DNA of 64,000 nucleotides, from positions 1 through 64,000 of the IMG/VR virus record IMGVR_UViG_3300003937_000081. One strand, given 5' to 3'. Every line of letters begins with the position of its first letter. Position 1 is the first letter of the stretch. The position numbers and the translations under genes were made by a program. The stretch is from a virus. The notes below the pieces were generated by a model that was given only the letters and a program-made list of their open reading frames with translations, was not told the DNA's origin and ran no database searches. Positions 1-8,839 of the stretch are shown in pieces.

Positions 1-188
1 TATGAACCGTCTTTAACTAATTCCCATTGATATTCTTTTTTATAGTCAAGATCTTCTAGTTCTTCACCGATTTCTTCAAAAGAATCTGCTTTCTTTACTA
101 CCTTCTTTAAGGCCTTGAGCATTTTCGTAGTTTCTACGATTGTAGAATACTCATTTACAAATGACTCAAATGTTGGTATGCGTTTCAT
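1..188 (-). CDS. Leader-bearing putative internal head protein (3' end outside window)
   Basis: Only the first 62 codons are in the window, starting at the ATG at 186-188. The protein begins MKRIPTFESFVNE, the same leader form (MKxIxxFExF[IV]xE) as several other genes here. V-N-E at residues 11-13 is a candidate prohead-protease cut site. The following residues are charged and rich in Lys and Glu and look helical. It lies 20 bases downstream of the 209-1810 gene, so it closes the second leader-bearing gene block. Function of the mature part cannot be told. The resemblance to T4 capsid-targeting leaders is from family knowledge; packaging is inference. Confidence 0.7.
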   Translation of the reverse strand, partial: MKRIPTFESFVNEYSTIVETTKMLKALKKVVKKADSFEEIGEELEDLDYKKEYQWELVKDGS

Positions 189-208
189 TTTTATAAATGT
201 TTTTTTGA

Positions 209-1810
209 TTACCAAGCGTAATCGAAGGTTTTGATTTTATTAATTCTATCTTTGATATTCTTAGCGTAGTTTTTAGTTTCTCTTTCGTACCAACTCTCAG
301 CTGAACCATATCTTTCTTTAGATTCTTCACCTTGTCTAACATAATCACAATATCTAGAATAGTCATCTAATATATTTGACATGTGATTAGAAGCATCTCT
401 TAATTTAACAACAGATCCTCTTTTGTTTGTTCCGATCATGATTTCACCATATTTGGTTTTCTCACCTTTTTTTAATCCATTTTGAATTTGTGCAGTTAAT
501 TCGTCAATTGCATCCGAGACCATTTTATCTAGTGGTAATTTAGCTGCGTTGTTCGCTAAAATAGTTTCGTATCTTTTCTTGTTTTCAGATTTAAAATCAT
601 CATGTGATTTAAATGCTGTAGCTCCTGATTTTGCAGCGTGTCTATCATTTCTTTTGTTTACAGTTGAATACTTTTGTTGTAATAAATCAACATTAATGAC
701 AATAGCTCTATCCGCAACTTCTGCAATTCTCTTTACGTTATAAAGTCCAGTTGCATCCCATCCTTTGTATTTTTTACCAATACCTATTGAATCTGTTGGG
801 TTATTATCTACTTGTTTAAGATTTCTATCCCTGTTTTTTGAGCGGCCATATCTACTAGATGAAGACCAAACTTGATCATAGAATTTATTACCACCAGAAG
901 TAACAGCTAATAAATAACCTCCACCTGGAATAACTTTATTGCCTTGATATGCATCATAAGGTGCATGTGGATTTTCTTTTTCATTGTCTGAAATATAGAA
1001 AATAATAGAATTTGATTGTTTTGCTTTATATGCGGTTTGTGGATCAGTAGTAATAAGATCTTCATCTTGTACTTTATCTAATGCTACTTTAGTAGAACCA
1101 TAAAATGCGCTTGCTAAGTGTTTGTCTAATTTACCAGATTTTCCTCTAAATAGCTCAGCAAGTCTTTGTGAACCAAATGCTTCAGTAACTAATTCGTTAG
1201 ATAATGAATTTACGAATTCACTAAAGCTTTCATAAATAAATATTGTTTTGTTTTTTGGTGTTTCCATTTTTATATTTGATGTATTTTCTTTTACTAATTT
1301 TGGATTTTTATTCAAAAGCTCTTCCATGTCTATTTCAGTTAATGACATAAAACTATTTTCTCCATACTTTTTAGATAATTTATCTGCTTTTTTAATATCT
1401 ATCACTCTAGTTAAATCATCGTAATCTAAAGTTGCTACTCCAAATTCTCCAAACATTTCTTCTGCCATTGCATTTGCAATTTTAAAAGGAGTTGCCTTTT
1501 CATTAAGTGTAACTTCTGTTGATGGAGTAATTGATTTTAAGATTCTCATACCTGTTTTAGAAAGAGAGATACCATCTTCGCTTACATTAAAATATGGTGT
1601 GTTTCTTCTTAACCATCTTGTAGAATCAGTTGTCATTTCCTTAACAATACTTTTAAATTCTTCTTGGGAAATTTTACCATCTTTAATAGCTTCTAATACT
1701 TTATTTCTAATTTTAGCTGCTTTACCAACAGTTTTTGCAGGATGGTTTTCAGTATATTTTCTCTTAACTGTGATGTTTCTTTCTTCTAATGGTTCTTCGT
1801 TAATATCCAT
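209..1810 (-). CDS. Two-part protein with an internal capsid-targeting-like leader
   Basis: A 533-residue protein I do not recognise. Residues 1-180 form a charged, mainly helical part with a segment RWLRRNTPYFNVSEDG near 65-80. Residues 188-210 read KTIFIYESFSEFVNS and then end in ELVTE before Ala, which looks like the leader and cut site of the neighbouring genes but placed mid-protein. Residues 211-533 form a second part rich in Lys, Asn and Tyr. Met182, just before the leader, could be an internal start that would give a normal leader-first protein; otherwise cutting after Glu210 would release the 323-residue C-terminal part. A late-promoter-like box lies 20 bases upstream of the ATG. T4 packages an ADP-ribosyltransferase (Alt) this way, but I see no clear ART motif here. 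Confidence 0.75.
   Translation of the reverse strand: MDINEEPLEERNITVKRKYTENHPAKTVGKAAKIRNKVLEAIKDGKISQEEFKSIVKEMTTDSTRWLRRNTPYFNVSEDGISLSKTGMRILKSITPSTEVTLNEKATPFKIANAMAEEMFGEFGVATLDYDDLTRVIDIKKADKLSKKYGENSFMSLTEIDMEELLNKNPKLVKENTSNIKMETPKNKTIFIYESFSEFVNSLSNELVTEAFGSQRLAELFRGKSGKLDKHLASAFYGSTKVALDKVQDEDLITTDPQTAYKAKQSNSIIFYISDNEKENPHAPYDAYQGNKVIPGGGYLLAVTSGGNKFYDQVWSSSSRYGRSKNRDRNLKQVDNNPTDSIGIGKKYKGWDATGLYNVKRIAEVADRAIVINVDLLQQKYSTVNKRNDRHAAKSGATAFKSHDDFKSENKKRYETILANNAAKLPLDKMVSDAIDELTAQIQNGLKKGEKTKYGEIMIGTNKRGSVVKLRDASNHMSNILDDYSRYCDYVRQGEESKERYGSAESWYERETKNYAKNIKDRINKIKTFDYAW
1179..1195 (-). repeat. Copy of the cut-site DNA tag inside the 209-1810 gene
   Basis: Plus-strand gcttcagtaactaattc encodes ELVTEA on the minus strand. 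It shares its first 12 bases with the tags in the two polyprotein-like genes at 4975-7272 and 58579-61539. Confidence 0.6.
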
Positions 1811-1830
1811 GTGATAATATTATTGTTTTT

Positions 1831-1842
1831 TATTATATATTC
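1831..1842 (-). promoter_or_regulatory. Late-promoter-like box upstream of 209-1810
   Basis: The coding strand carries a match to GATATATAATA (here with an extra A after the G), ending 20 bases before the ATG at 1810. It overlaps the stop codon of the upstream gene. The box recurs in front of many genes in this window. Confidence 0.5.
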
Positions 1843-3680
1843 TTGATAAATTGATCGAATGTTAATGTTGCTATTTCAGCCTCTTCTAAAACCCCCATAG
1901 AATCTTCCAGTTTAGATTTTAATTCATTATACATATCATGTACTGGCTTAGGTGTTAGCTTCTTAAATAGCTTCTCATCGCCATCTAACATTGCGTTTCT
2001 TACTTGTGTTGCTGATATATTCTTACCAGTTCTTGGTATTTCATAAAGTCCAAAATCAGTTCTAACACCAAGATCTTCTCTATATTCTGGTTTATCTACT
2101 TGAAATCCATAAGTTTTCATTCTATCGCTTCCGGTTCCCCATAATACTGGTTCATATTTTGGCCTCATTGCATTAAACATAGTGTCAATACCACCTGTTG
2201 GAATTACGAAAACTTCTTCAATTGGATATTTAGATTTTAATCTATTGATCATTTCAACTTGAGTTTCCTCATCATAAGGTCTCTTAAATGCATCTTCTTT
2301 TTTCTTGTTCTTGGCTTTTACTAATAAGATTACAACTGGGTGGCCATTTTGCTTATGAATAGTTTCAACTACTTTAGCATGACCCAATGTAAAGGGCTGG
2401 AATCTACCAACAAACATATTTACTAATTTCTTACCATGTTCTGGATAATCTACCTTTAACGCTTCTAAAACAGGAGATTCATTATATTGTAATTTTTGAT
2501 TTAACAAATATGATTTAAAGTTAAGAACATCATTTTCATTTGTTTTTGCCATTACTATTGCATCTATACTATCAACTATTTCATTGATCTGTGACATTAA
2601 ATCTTTATTAATAATATCTGTTTCTTTGTTTCTCTTTTTTCTAAAACTACCTAAAGCTATTTTATACAATTCTGATAAAACTTTATTTTGTATTAATGAT
2701 AGTGTTTTTTCATTTGTGATAAAGGCTGGGTTTAATTTAAAACCTTTGTTTTCTGAAAAATCTGCAGAATTAAAGCTAGCTCCTACATATTTAGAAGCAT
2801 TCTTTTCAATGTATGCATTGAAGATGTGTGAAATTAATTCAATATACCTTTCTGCTGAATCTTCTGATTCTAAAGAAATTTCTTCAAGATTAAACTCTGT
2901 AATATACTCTACTAAATCTAATATAGCGATCTGATACATGTCAGATGGCTCTCTTTTTTGAATATCCTTTCTGTCAAATCTTTCAAGTTTAAAACTTTTT
3001 GGATTTTTACCTTCATAGAAGTTTACTATTAAACCGTCTATGTCATTATCTAAATTAGAATTTAAAGTTGGATTATTAAGACCTATGTTGAATATATTAA
3101 ATATGGCTCTTGTAAAAGATTGATCTTTGAATTTGATTTTAAAATCAGAATCAGAAAGTTCTAGTAATCTAATTAAGTCATCTTTTTGATTTGATTGTAA
3201 AACTCCTTGAAATATAACAGGTGGTTTTTGTACCCCTAATAATTCTGCCCACTTATTTAAGATCTGTGGATCTCTAATAACTTTTTTAATTTGTGTAGGG
3301 TTTTTAGGATTTAATATTTGTATGTGTGTTAGTATTAGATGGTTTTTAGGAAGACTTTCGTATTCGATATCTACTGTTTTGTTGTCTATCATGTAGTCAA
3401 ATCCGAATTTCCAATCATGTGGCATATCTTCTTTTACATCTTTAGGAATAGCCTTAAAGTAATTAATACCATTTTCATAGTATCTTACCATAGTTCTATC
3501 TACTTTATCCATTTTATGTTTAGAACCGCTTTTAAAATATTCATAACCGGTACTAGTACTTTTAACATGAAACGAAGATGCTTGTATTTTTTCCGATACA
3601 ACACATGTTAATTTCAACATTGAATTAAAGTCATTAATGTTAGTTGATTGAAAATATGTTCTTAAATTTTGTAATGCCAT
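1833..3680 (-). CDS. Ligase-like nucleotidyltransferase fused to NMNAT/cytidylyltransferase-type domain
   Basis: A 615-residue two-domain enzyme. Residues 30-37 (EKIQASSF, Lys31) look like the adenylated-lysine motif I of RNA/DNA ligases, and IDGLIVNFYEG with a following FKL near 213-232 looks like motifs IV and V. Residues about 420-600 are a clear HIGH-superfamily nucleotidyltransferase: GRFQPFTLGHA (substrate loop) and ISATQVRNAM (ISxTxxR motif), as in nicotinamide-nucleotide adenylyltransferases. Its ATG overlaps the stop of the upstream ligase-like gene (TAATG), so the two are probably translationally coupled and act together, perhaps in RNA or NAD metabolism. The last residues, ATLTFDQFIKNI, resemble the packaging leader but lie at the C terminus. 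NMN versus cytidylyl specificity cannot be decided here. Confidence 0.8.
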   Translation of the reverse strand: MALQNLRTYFQSTNINDFNSMLKLTCVVSEKIQASSFHVKSTSTGYEYFKSGSKHKMDKVDRTMVRYYENGINYFKAIPKDVKEDMPHDWKFGFDYMIDNKTVDIEYESLPKNHLILTHIQILNPKNPTQIKKVIRDPQILNKWAELLGVQKPPVIFQGVLQSNQKDDLIRLLELSDSDFKIKFKDQSFTRAIFNIFNIGLNNPTLNSNLDNDIDGLIVNFYEGKNPKSFKLERFDRKDIQKREPSDMYQIAILDLVEYITEFNLEEISLESEDSAERYIELISHIFNAYIEKNASKYVGASFNSADFSENKGFKLNPAFITNEKTLSLIQNKVLSELYKIALGSFRKKRNKETDIINKDLMSQINEIVDSIDAIVMAKTNENDVLNFKSYLLNQKLQYNESPVLEALKVDYPEHGKKLVNMFVGRFQPFTLGHAKVVETIHKQNGHPVVILLVKAKNKKKEDAFKRPYDEETQVEMINRLKSKYPIEEVFVIPTGGIDTMFNAMRPKYEPVLWGTGSDRMKTYGFQVDKPEYREDLGVRTDFGLYEIPRTGKNISATQVRNAMLDGDEKLFKKLTPKPVHDMYNELKSKLEDSMGVLEEAEIATLTFDQFIKNI

Positions 3681-4954
3681 TATCTTCCGTATTTTATGAT
3701 ACCCATTAATTGATTAATGGCTGCAAACGTACCTGTTAATTTCATTGTTTTTCCTTTGTACACAAAAACTATTCCTTCAGTTGGTATAATAGATTCTATT
3801 CCTCCAATTCTATCTAATCTGGCAAGTTCAGCTTCTACTCTTGCAATTTGAGATTCACCTCCGGTTTTTTTAATAGCTTCAGCTTCTGTTCTTATTTGAT
3901 TATGTAATCTTTGCATTTCCTTGTCTGGATTTGCTGCTACAAAATTAGAAGCATTTTTAAGAATTATAGATCCTAGTTCTAAGAATAAATCTTCAAACGG
4001 TCTAATGTTTTCTTTATATTTCTTTTTAACATCTTCTTTGTCAAATTTCTTAATAAGAGATGCTTTATCTTTACCTAACGATTTGTCTAAAGATCTCATG
4101 TTTAAAGTCTTCTTATCACCATAAGCCCATCTTAATAATAAACCTTCTTTATAATCTTGTTCTGTATCTGGAAAGTTTCTATCTATAGTTTCTCTCCACC
4201 ACATTTCGTGATATCTTGAAACTGAATCAGTATCTAATAAACCATAACGATCTCTTAGTGCTTCAATCTTTTTGATGAATTTAGATTGATTTTTTTCGAA
4301 ATCAATATCTTTTCCTAATTTTAATATTTGAGGGGGAATTATTGTAAATGTTTTTTGAACATCAGCATCAACTTCTTTTAATGCGGAAACCAGCTCTCCT
4401 GCTATTTTTTGCTCTCCAATAATATTTCCATTTCCATCAGTTTCCTTAATATCATGGAATTGTAAAACATCTCTTTCATAATAAATAACATTAGGATTCT
4501 TAGAGTAAATTAATTCCATATTAATAAAGTTCTTACCTTCATTAAATATAGACTGATCCTTCATCTTTGGAAGAGCTTCATTTAGGTCTTTAGCAGCAAA
4601 CACGTATGTTTCTCTTACTAAGGGAACTTCATGCTGTTCAAACATTTTTATAATACCGGCTAAATCGACTGGGCTAATTAATTGGCCTTTATTTCTAGAA
4701 AATAGAGTAACTCCGTTTCTTACGGTGGCAAATAAATTTTGGCCGTCTGTTTTTTCTGTTGCAACCTCTTCAAAGTTTAATTCTCCTTGAAGACCAGCTT
4801 CAACAATTTTTTTAAAGTCACCGAATGTTAAATCTTTTTCATCAAATGGATGTGACATATGGCCCGCTGCTCCACCTTCTAAAATAAGGGACTCAGTTGT
4901 ACTAGTACGTACACTCTCAGTTATAAATTCATTGAAATTAGTAAAGATCTTCAT
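3680..4954 (-). CDS. Leader-bearing RNA/DNA-ligase-like nucleotidyltransferase
   Basis: A 424-residue protein with leader MKIFTNFNEFITES and two candidate cut sites: I-T-E13 before Ser, and I-L-E26 before Gly-Gly. The mature part has EKTDGQN (Lys68), which fits the KxDG motif I of covalent nucleotidyltransferases, followed by a basic strand ending in FSRNKGQL. The C terminus has PTEGIVFVYKG and KLTG (about 391-407), fitting motifs IV and V. It is larger than minimal ligases and has a helical middle (about 280-370). If the leader works as in T4, this enzyme is packaged in the capsid and enters the cell with the DNA. It is coupled to the NMNAT-fusion gene downstream. Ligase versus capping or other NMP transfer is not resolvable by eye. 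Confidence 0.75.
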   Translation of the reverse strand: MKIFTNFNEFITESVRTSTTESLILEGGAAGHMSHPFDEKDLTFGDFKKIVEAGLQGELNFEEVATEKTDGQNLFATVRNGVTLFSRNKGQLISPVDLAGIIKMFEQHEVPLVRETYVFAAKDLNEALPKMKDQSIFNEGKNFINMELIYSKNPNVIYYERDVLQFHDIKETDGNGNIIGEQKIAGELVSALKEVDADVQKTFTIIPPQILKLGKDIDFEKNQSKFIKKIEALRDRYGLLDTDSVSRYHEMWWRETIDRNFPDTEQDYKEGLLLRWAYGDKKTLNMRSLDKSLGKDKASLIKKFDKEDVKKKYKENIRPFEDLFLELGSIILKNASNFVAANPDKEMQRLHNQIRTEAEAIKKTGGESQIARVEAELARLDRIGGIESIIPTEGIVFVYKGKTMKLTGTFAAINQLMGIIKYGR

Positions 4955-4974
4955 AAGGTATTTATCTTATTTTA

Positions 4975-7272
4975 TTATTGTCCTAACGAGCTAGTTAGCA
5001 TACCAACTGCAGTACCATAATCTCCATCTGCTTTAGATAAAATACCGTCTATAACTTTTTTAGATTTAGCTTCGTCAAAATCTTCTCCAAATGCTTTTTG
5101 TAAAACAGTTACCGCATATTCTTCAAATTCTTCATCTGAATTAACTTCAGCTTCAGTAACTACTGATTCTGCAACGTTGCTTTCCCACCATGATTCAAGT
5201 TTTTCAAATTCTGAAGTGCCCATATTAGATCTCATAAAATCTTCCACATCATCATAATCATCTTTTTCATCTTGATAATAACCAGGAGTATCGATATAAT
5301 CTTTACCCATTATCTTTTTAATTTGAGCTTCTCCCATTCCATCAATTTCTATTAAGAATTTTTCGAAATCTGTTGTGTTTTTAAAGCCTTTAGCTTCAGT
5401 AACTACTGATTCATTATATAAGTGAACATAGTTACTGTTTTTTTCAGAATAAATTGACTTGATTTCAAATTCTTTTTGTCCTTTGGTATAATATGCTTTA
5501 AAGAATAAATTTTCATCAAACTCTCCAAAGAAATGATCTGATTTGCCAATAAAGAATTCTGCGTTTGGATAAATTTCAAGAACCTCTTCTTGTGTAGTTG
5601 CTTTTAAAACAGCCTCGTCAAACTCTTTAACAAATTTAGCTTCAGTAACCTCTGATTCACTTAATGAATTTCTTAAACCACAATATTCACATTCTACAGT
5701 TCCGTCTTTGTCAATTTCTTTGTATGCATGTCCTTTTTTATTTGAACATTTTGGGTGTGATTCAGTAACTACTGATTCTTCAATATATTCTTCTAGACCA
5801 GCGTCGTCCCAACCATCTTCAGATGCTAAAACTGCTTGCAGATCTTCTCTTGAACCTGTCATTTCAACCTCTGGCCAACCACTTGGTCCACTAGGATCTA
5901 AAACTTTCATTTTAACGTTATGTTTCTTTAAAAGTTTTTTAAGTATCTTTGATTTAGGATCCATTGCATCCATTACTACAGTAGCTTCATTATAACTTAC
6001 AATGTCAGAATATTTAATCTCATGTTCTTCTCCGTCTTGATCTAATCCAAAGATTGTTTTATCTCCCCACATATCATCATTGTTATCGTTGCCATTACCA
6101 TATGCATAAATAACATACTCTTGTCCATTTCCTAATTGAATCATGCCATCATCTGCTTTCATAGCTTTCATTAAAGACTTTTTATCATATGATTTCTCAT
6201 TGATAGCATCTCCTTCGTCATACGCAAATGACTCAAACATGTTAAACGCATTTAATAGAGCTTGACCTGAAGCTTCTTCTTTAATACTCTCTAAATAAAG
6301 AGCAGTACCTTCAACAATTCCGATTCCTGACCAACCAGCTGCATTTGCAAGGTCACTATAATGTTTATCTAAAATTCTTTTTGTAGTAGTAGCACCTATT
6401 GTTAAAAAGTGATTACCTAAACCTGCTACTTTTAATTCAAATGAACCTATTCTACCTTTAATATTCTTAGATATAACTTTCTCTCTGTGGAAATTAGCAT
6501 CTGTCATCGCTTCTTCAAAAAGATACTTAATACAACCTAATGTACCTACTTTGTCCATTGCACCAAAATCTGTTAGTTTCTTAGTAAATAAATTTTTATA
6601 AACTGTTAAAACTTTTTTTGCGTCTCTTTTATATTGAACTGAAATAGCTTCATTTACTGAAGTAGTTAAAGATTCAAACGCTGGGTAAACATCATCATAT
6701 CCTTTACCGTAAATGTCTGCCATTAACCATTCTTTGTTGGCTTCATCCCATAAGTATACGAATTCAGCACCGCCGCCATCAGCAACATCCCTTAGATATT
6801 TAGATATATTAGCAACTTTACCCTTAGACGCTGTAAAGTTCCCGTAGAAATTAATCTTCTTAACATCTTTATCTAAACCCGAACTGTCTCCATTCTTAAG
6901 AATAAAATCTACATTTTTACCATCTTTAAAAGTTGAAGTTATAATAGGTAATATGTTTTCAGGATATGAATCATAATGCATATATACAGAAGTGATATTT
7001 CCTTTTTTATCGATTTTACCAATTTGTCCTCTAGTTCCTTCTTCAATTAAAACAGTTGCTTCGTTAATCTCAGCGCCTCTTAACTTAGTAAAAAATTCGA
7101 TTCTTTGCTCTTCAGTTAATTCTTTGATAGAAGTAACTTTAAATTCACCAAGTAAATTTTTATATGTTTCTGCTTCAGTACTTCTTTTAGTAGAGTTTTC
7201 TTCTTCTACTTGTCTAGATCTATTGATTTGTGATTCAGTAGAAAACTGATCAAAAGATTTTAATTTATACAT
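4975..7272 (-). CDS. Polyprotein-like internal head protein with four VTE cut-site tags
   Basis: A 765-residue protein with leader MYKLKSFDQFSTES (S-T-E13 before Ser). Four near-identical motifs follow: ESVVTES (Glu504), SEVTEA (Glu544), ESVVTEA (Glu626) and ESVVTEA (Glu707). Further plausible sites are I-N-E71 before Ala and V-N-E208 before Ala. Cutting would give segments of about 57, 137, 296, 40, 82, 81 and 58 residues. Segment 505-544 has Cys509, His515, Cys528 and Cys531, a small zinc finger. The last two segments are very acidic. The segment from 209 has an alpha/beta-looking core with Gly-rich turns but no motif I know. Processing by a T4 gp21-type protease is inferred from the site rule and is not shown. 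The gene starts 33 bases after uvsW and has its own late-promoter-like box. Confidence 0.8.
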   Translation of the reverse strand: MYKLKSFDQFSTESQINRSRQVEEENSTKRSTEAETYKNLLGEFKVTSIKELTEEQRIEFFTKLRGAEINEATVLIEEGTRGQIGKIDKKGNITSVYMHYDSYPENILPIITSTFKDGKNVDFILKNGDSSGLDKDVKKINFYGNFTASKGKVANISKYLRDVADGGGAEFVYLWDEANKEWLMADIYGKGYDDVYPAFESLTTSVNEAISVQYKRDAKKVLTVYKNLFTKKLTDFGAMDKVGTLGCIKYLFEEAMTDANFHREKVISKNIKGRIGSFELKVAGLGNHFLTIGATTTKRILDKHYSDLANAAGWSGIGIVEGTALYLESIKEEASGQALLNAFNMFESFAYDEGDAINEKSYDKKSLMKAMKADDGMIQLGNGQEYVIYAYGNGNDNNDDMWGDKTIFGLDQDGEEHEIKYSDIVSYNEATVVMDAMDPKSKILKKLLKKHNVKMKVLDPSGPSGWPEVEMTGSREDLQAVLASEDGWDDAGLEEYIEESVVTESHPKCSNKKGHAYKEIDKDGTVECEYCGLRNSLSESEVTEAKFVKEFDEAVLKATTQEEVLEIYPNAEFFIGKSDHFFGEFDENLFFKAYYTKGQKEFEIKSIYSEKNSNYVHLYNESVVTEAKGFKNTTDFEKFLIEIDGMGEAQIKKIMGKDYIDTPGYYQDEKDDYDDVEDFMRSNMGTSEFEKLESWWESNVAESVVTEAEVNSDEEFEEYAVTVLQKAFGEDFDEAKSKKVIDGILSKADGDYGTAVGMLTSSLGQ
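5150..5778 (-). repeat. Four dispersed cut-site DNA tags (cluster 1)
   Basis: Plus-strand copies of gcttcagtaactactgattc lie at 5150-5169 and 5393-5412 (exact), 5639-5658 (one change) and 5759-5778 (first bases differ). Each encodes the ESVVTEA or ESEVTEA site between segments of the 4975-7272 protein. The segments between the tags show no such DNA identity. Confidence 0.85.
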
Positions 7273-7303
7273 AGTGTTGTTATTTTTTTGTATGTTATTA
7301 TTT

Positions 7304-7314
7304 TATTATATATC
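7304..7314 (-). promoter_or_regulatory. Late-promoter-like box upstream of 4975-7272
   Basis: Exact GATATATAATA on the coding strand, 31 bases before the ATG and overlapping the uvsW stop codon. This is the clearest copy with a normal leader length, and it fits a T4-like late promoter for the leader-bearing block. Confidence 0.6.
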
Positions 7315-8814
7315 TCCTTCAAAATCTACATTTTTTATATCATACTTAAACTTCTGTTCCTTGTAGATCCTTTGTCTTTCTTTGGAGTGTCTTATTAGAT
7401 AGTTGTCCCAATCAGGAGAACTTAAATCATCTACAAAATCTATAATATTGACCGAGTCTTTAGAGCTATGTTGCCTTAAACCTCTACCGATAGATTGTCT
7501 AATAATTACTTCCGATTTAAATGATTCTGTGAAGAATATGTTGTGGATTTTCTTGATGGATATACCAGTTGAGAATGTACCATATGAAGCGACAATGACG
7601 ACTTGGTTTCCAGCTTCCATTTTCTTTTTGTGTTCTTCCCTAATATCTTTATCAATTCCACCATCAACATAATAAACAGATTTATCACTCTCTTGTCTGA
7701 GTTTTTCATATATTTTTTTACCATGTTCAATTCTATGAAAAAGAACTAAACTATTACCCTTAACCCTGGAGATAATACTTGTTATAAAATTAAGTCTTCC
7801 AGGTGAATTGATCACATAGTTTTGCTCAAATTTAAAAACGTCTTTACTTTCATATCTATTCTGGGACATTTCTCTAAATGCGTCTTTTGTAGATTGAGGT
7901 GCATAGTCCATTTTAATTACCTTTACTTTACAACCTGCTATATGCCCTTCGTTTTGTAAATAATGTGCACTTATTTCTGTAATTAATGGACCAGTATATG
8001 CCATTAGAGTTAATCTATCTAATGTGCCTTCTTTTGGAATAGTTCCAGATAAACCATATTTATAATCTGCATTAATACACTTTTGTAAAATAGTTTTAAT
8101 AGAGGCTGATTTTGCTTTGTGTGTTTCATCAACAATTACTGCATCAAATTCTGCAAAATATGCTTTATCTTTTTTAACAAGTGATTGATATGTTCCAATA
8201 ATAACATTCCTACCTGGCCTTAATTTTTGACCACTGTATATTTGCTGTACCTTAATATCTATTGCATTTCTATAATTATAGTCTAGAAAATCTTCACTCG
8301 CTTGTACAACTAATGATACATTGGGTACAATAAATAAAATCTTTTTTGCTTTTTGTTGTTCTAGTAAATATGATACTGTTAAGAATGATATCAGTGTTTT
8401 ACCCGCAGAAGTTGCAAGCTCACTTAAGCATCTTCTAAATTTTAGTATATTAAATGCTGCCTCTATTTGATAATCTCTTGGAGTTATCTCTGACTTTTCG
8501 AAAAAGTCTAAAGCCCATTTTGTAAATTTTTCTTGATTAATATTGGTATCAAACATGTCAGTAATACCATTGAGTTTAAACTCAAATTTATATTCTTTAC
8601 ATATCTGCATGACTTCTCTCCATAATCCTGAAGGAATCCATTTATCATCTTTTATATATGAAACATATCCATCCCATAAACCCTTTTTAACCAAAGGATT
8701 AAATCGCCATGAATCAATTCTTCTATTTAAAGAAATATTGAGTTGTTCCAGTTCTAATTCAGTTGCTTCATCAATACGTAGCAACTGTTTATTTTCAGTT
8801 AAACTAAGCTCCAC
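7306..8814 (-). CDS. uvsW: UvsW-like recombination DNA helicase
   Basis: A 502-residue superfamily 2 helicase, nearly the same length as T4 UvsW (503). The Walker A motif is ATSAGKT (134-140) and the Walker B box is VIVDETH (Asp229-His232). Motif III is SGTIPKEG. The C-terminal RecA lobe has the motif VI form RQSIGRGLRQH. The N-terminal 110 residues match the DNA-binding head of UvsW. In T4 it unwinds branched recombination and fork intermediates and drives the late switch to recombination-dependent replication. It lies directly downstream of UvsY, as in T4, after a 25-base gap. Confidence 0.93.
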   Translation of the reverse strand: MELSLTENKQLLRIDEATELELEQLNISLNRRIDSWRFNPLVKKGLWDGYVSYIKDDKWIPSGLWREVMQICKEYKFEFKLNGITDMFDTNINQEKFTKWALDFFEKSEITPRDYQIEAAFNILKFRRCLSELATSAGKTLISFLTVSYLLEQQKAKKILFIVPNVSLVVQASEDFLDYNYRNAIDIKVQQIYSGQKLRPGRNVIIGTYQSLVKKDKAYFAEFDAVIVDETHKAKSASIKTILQKCINADYKYGLSGTIPKEGTLDRLTLMAYTGPLITEISAHYLQNEGHIAGCKVKVIKMDYAPQSTKDAFREMSQNRYESKDVFKFEQNYVINSPGRLNFITSIISRVKGNSLVLFHRIEHGKKIYEKLRQESDKSVYYVDGGIDKDIREEHKKKMEAGNQVVIVASYGTFSTGISIKKIHNIFFTESFKSEVIIRQSIGRGLRQHSSKDSVNIIDFVDDLSSPDWDNYLIRHSKERQRIYKEQKFKYDIKNVDFEGDI

Positions 8815-8839
8815 ATTGTTAGAGCATTTTTATTTTTCG

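Noticed and set aside
209-1810. T4 Alt-like ADP-ribosyltransferase
   Set aside because: The position and leader would fit, but I cannot find the R, STS and ExE motifs in order.
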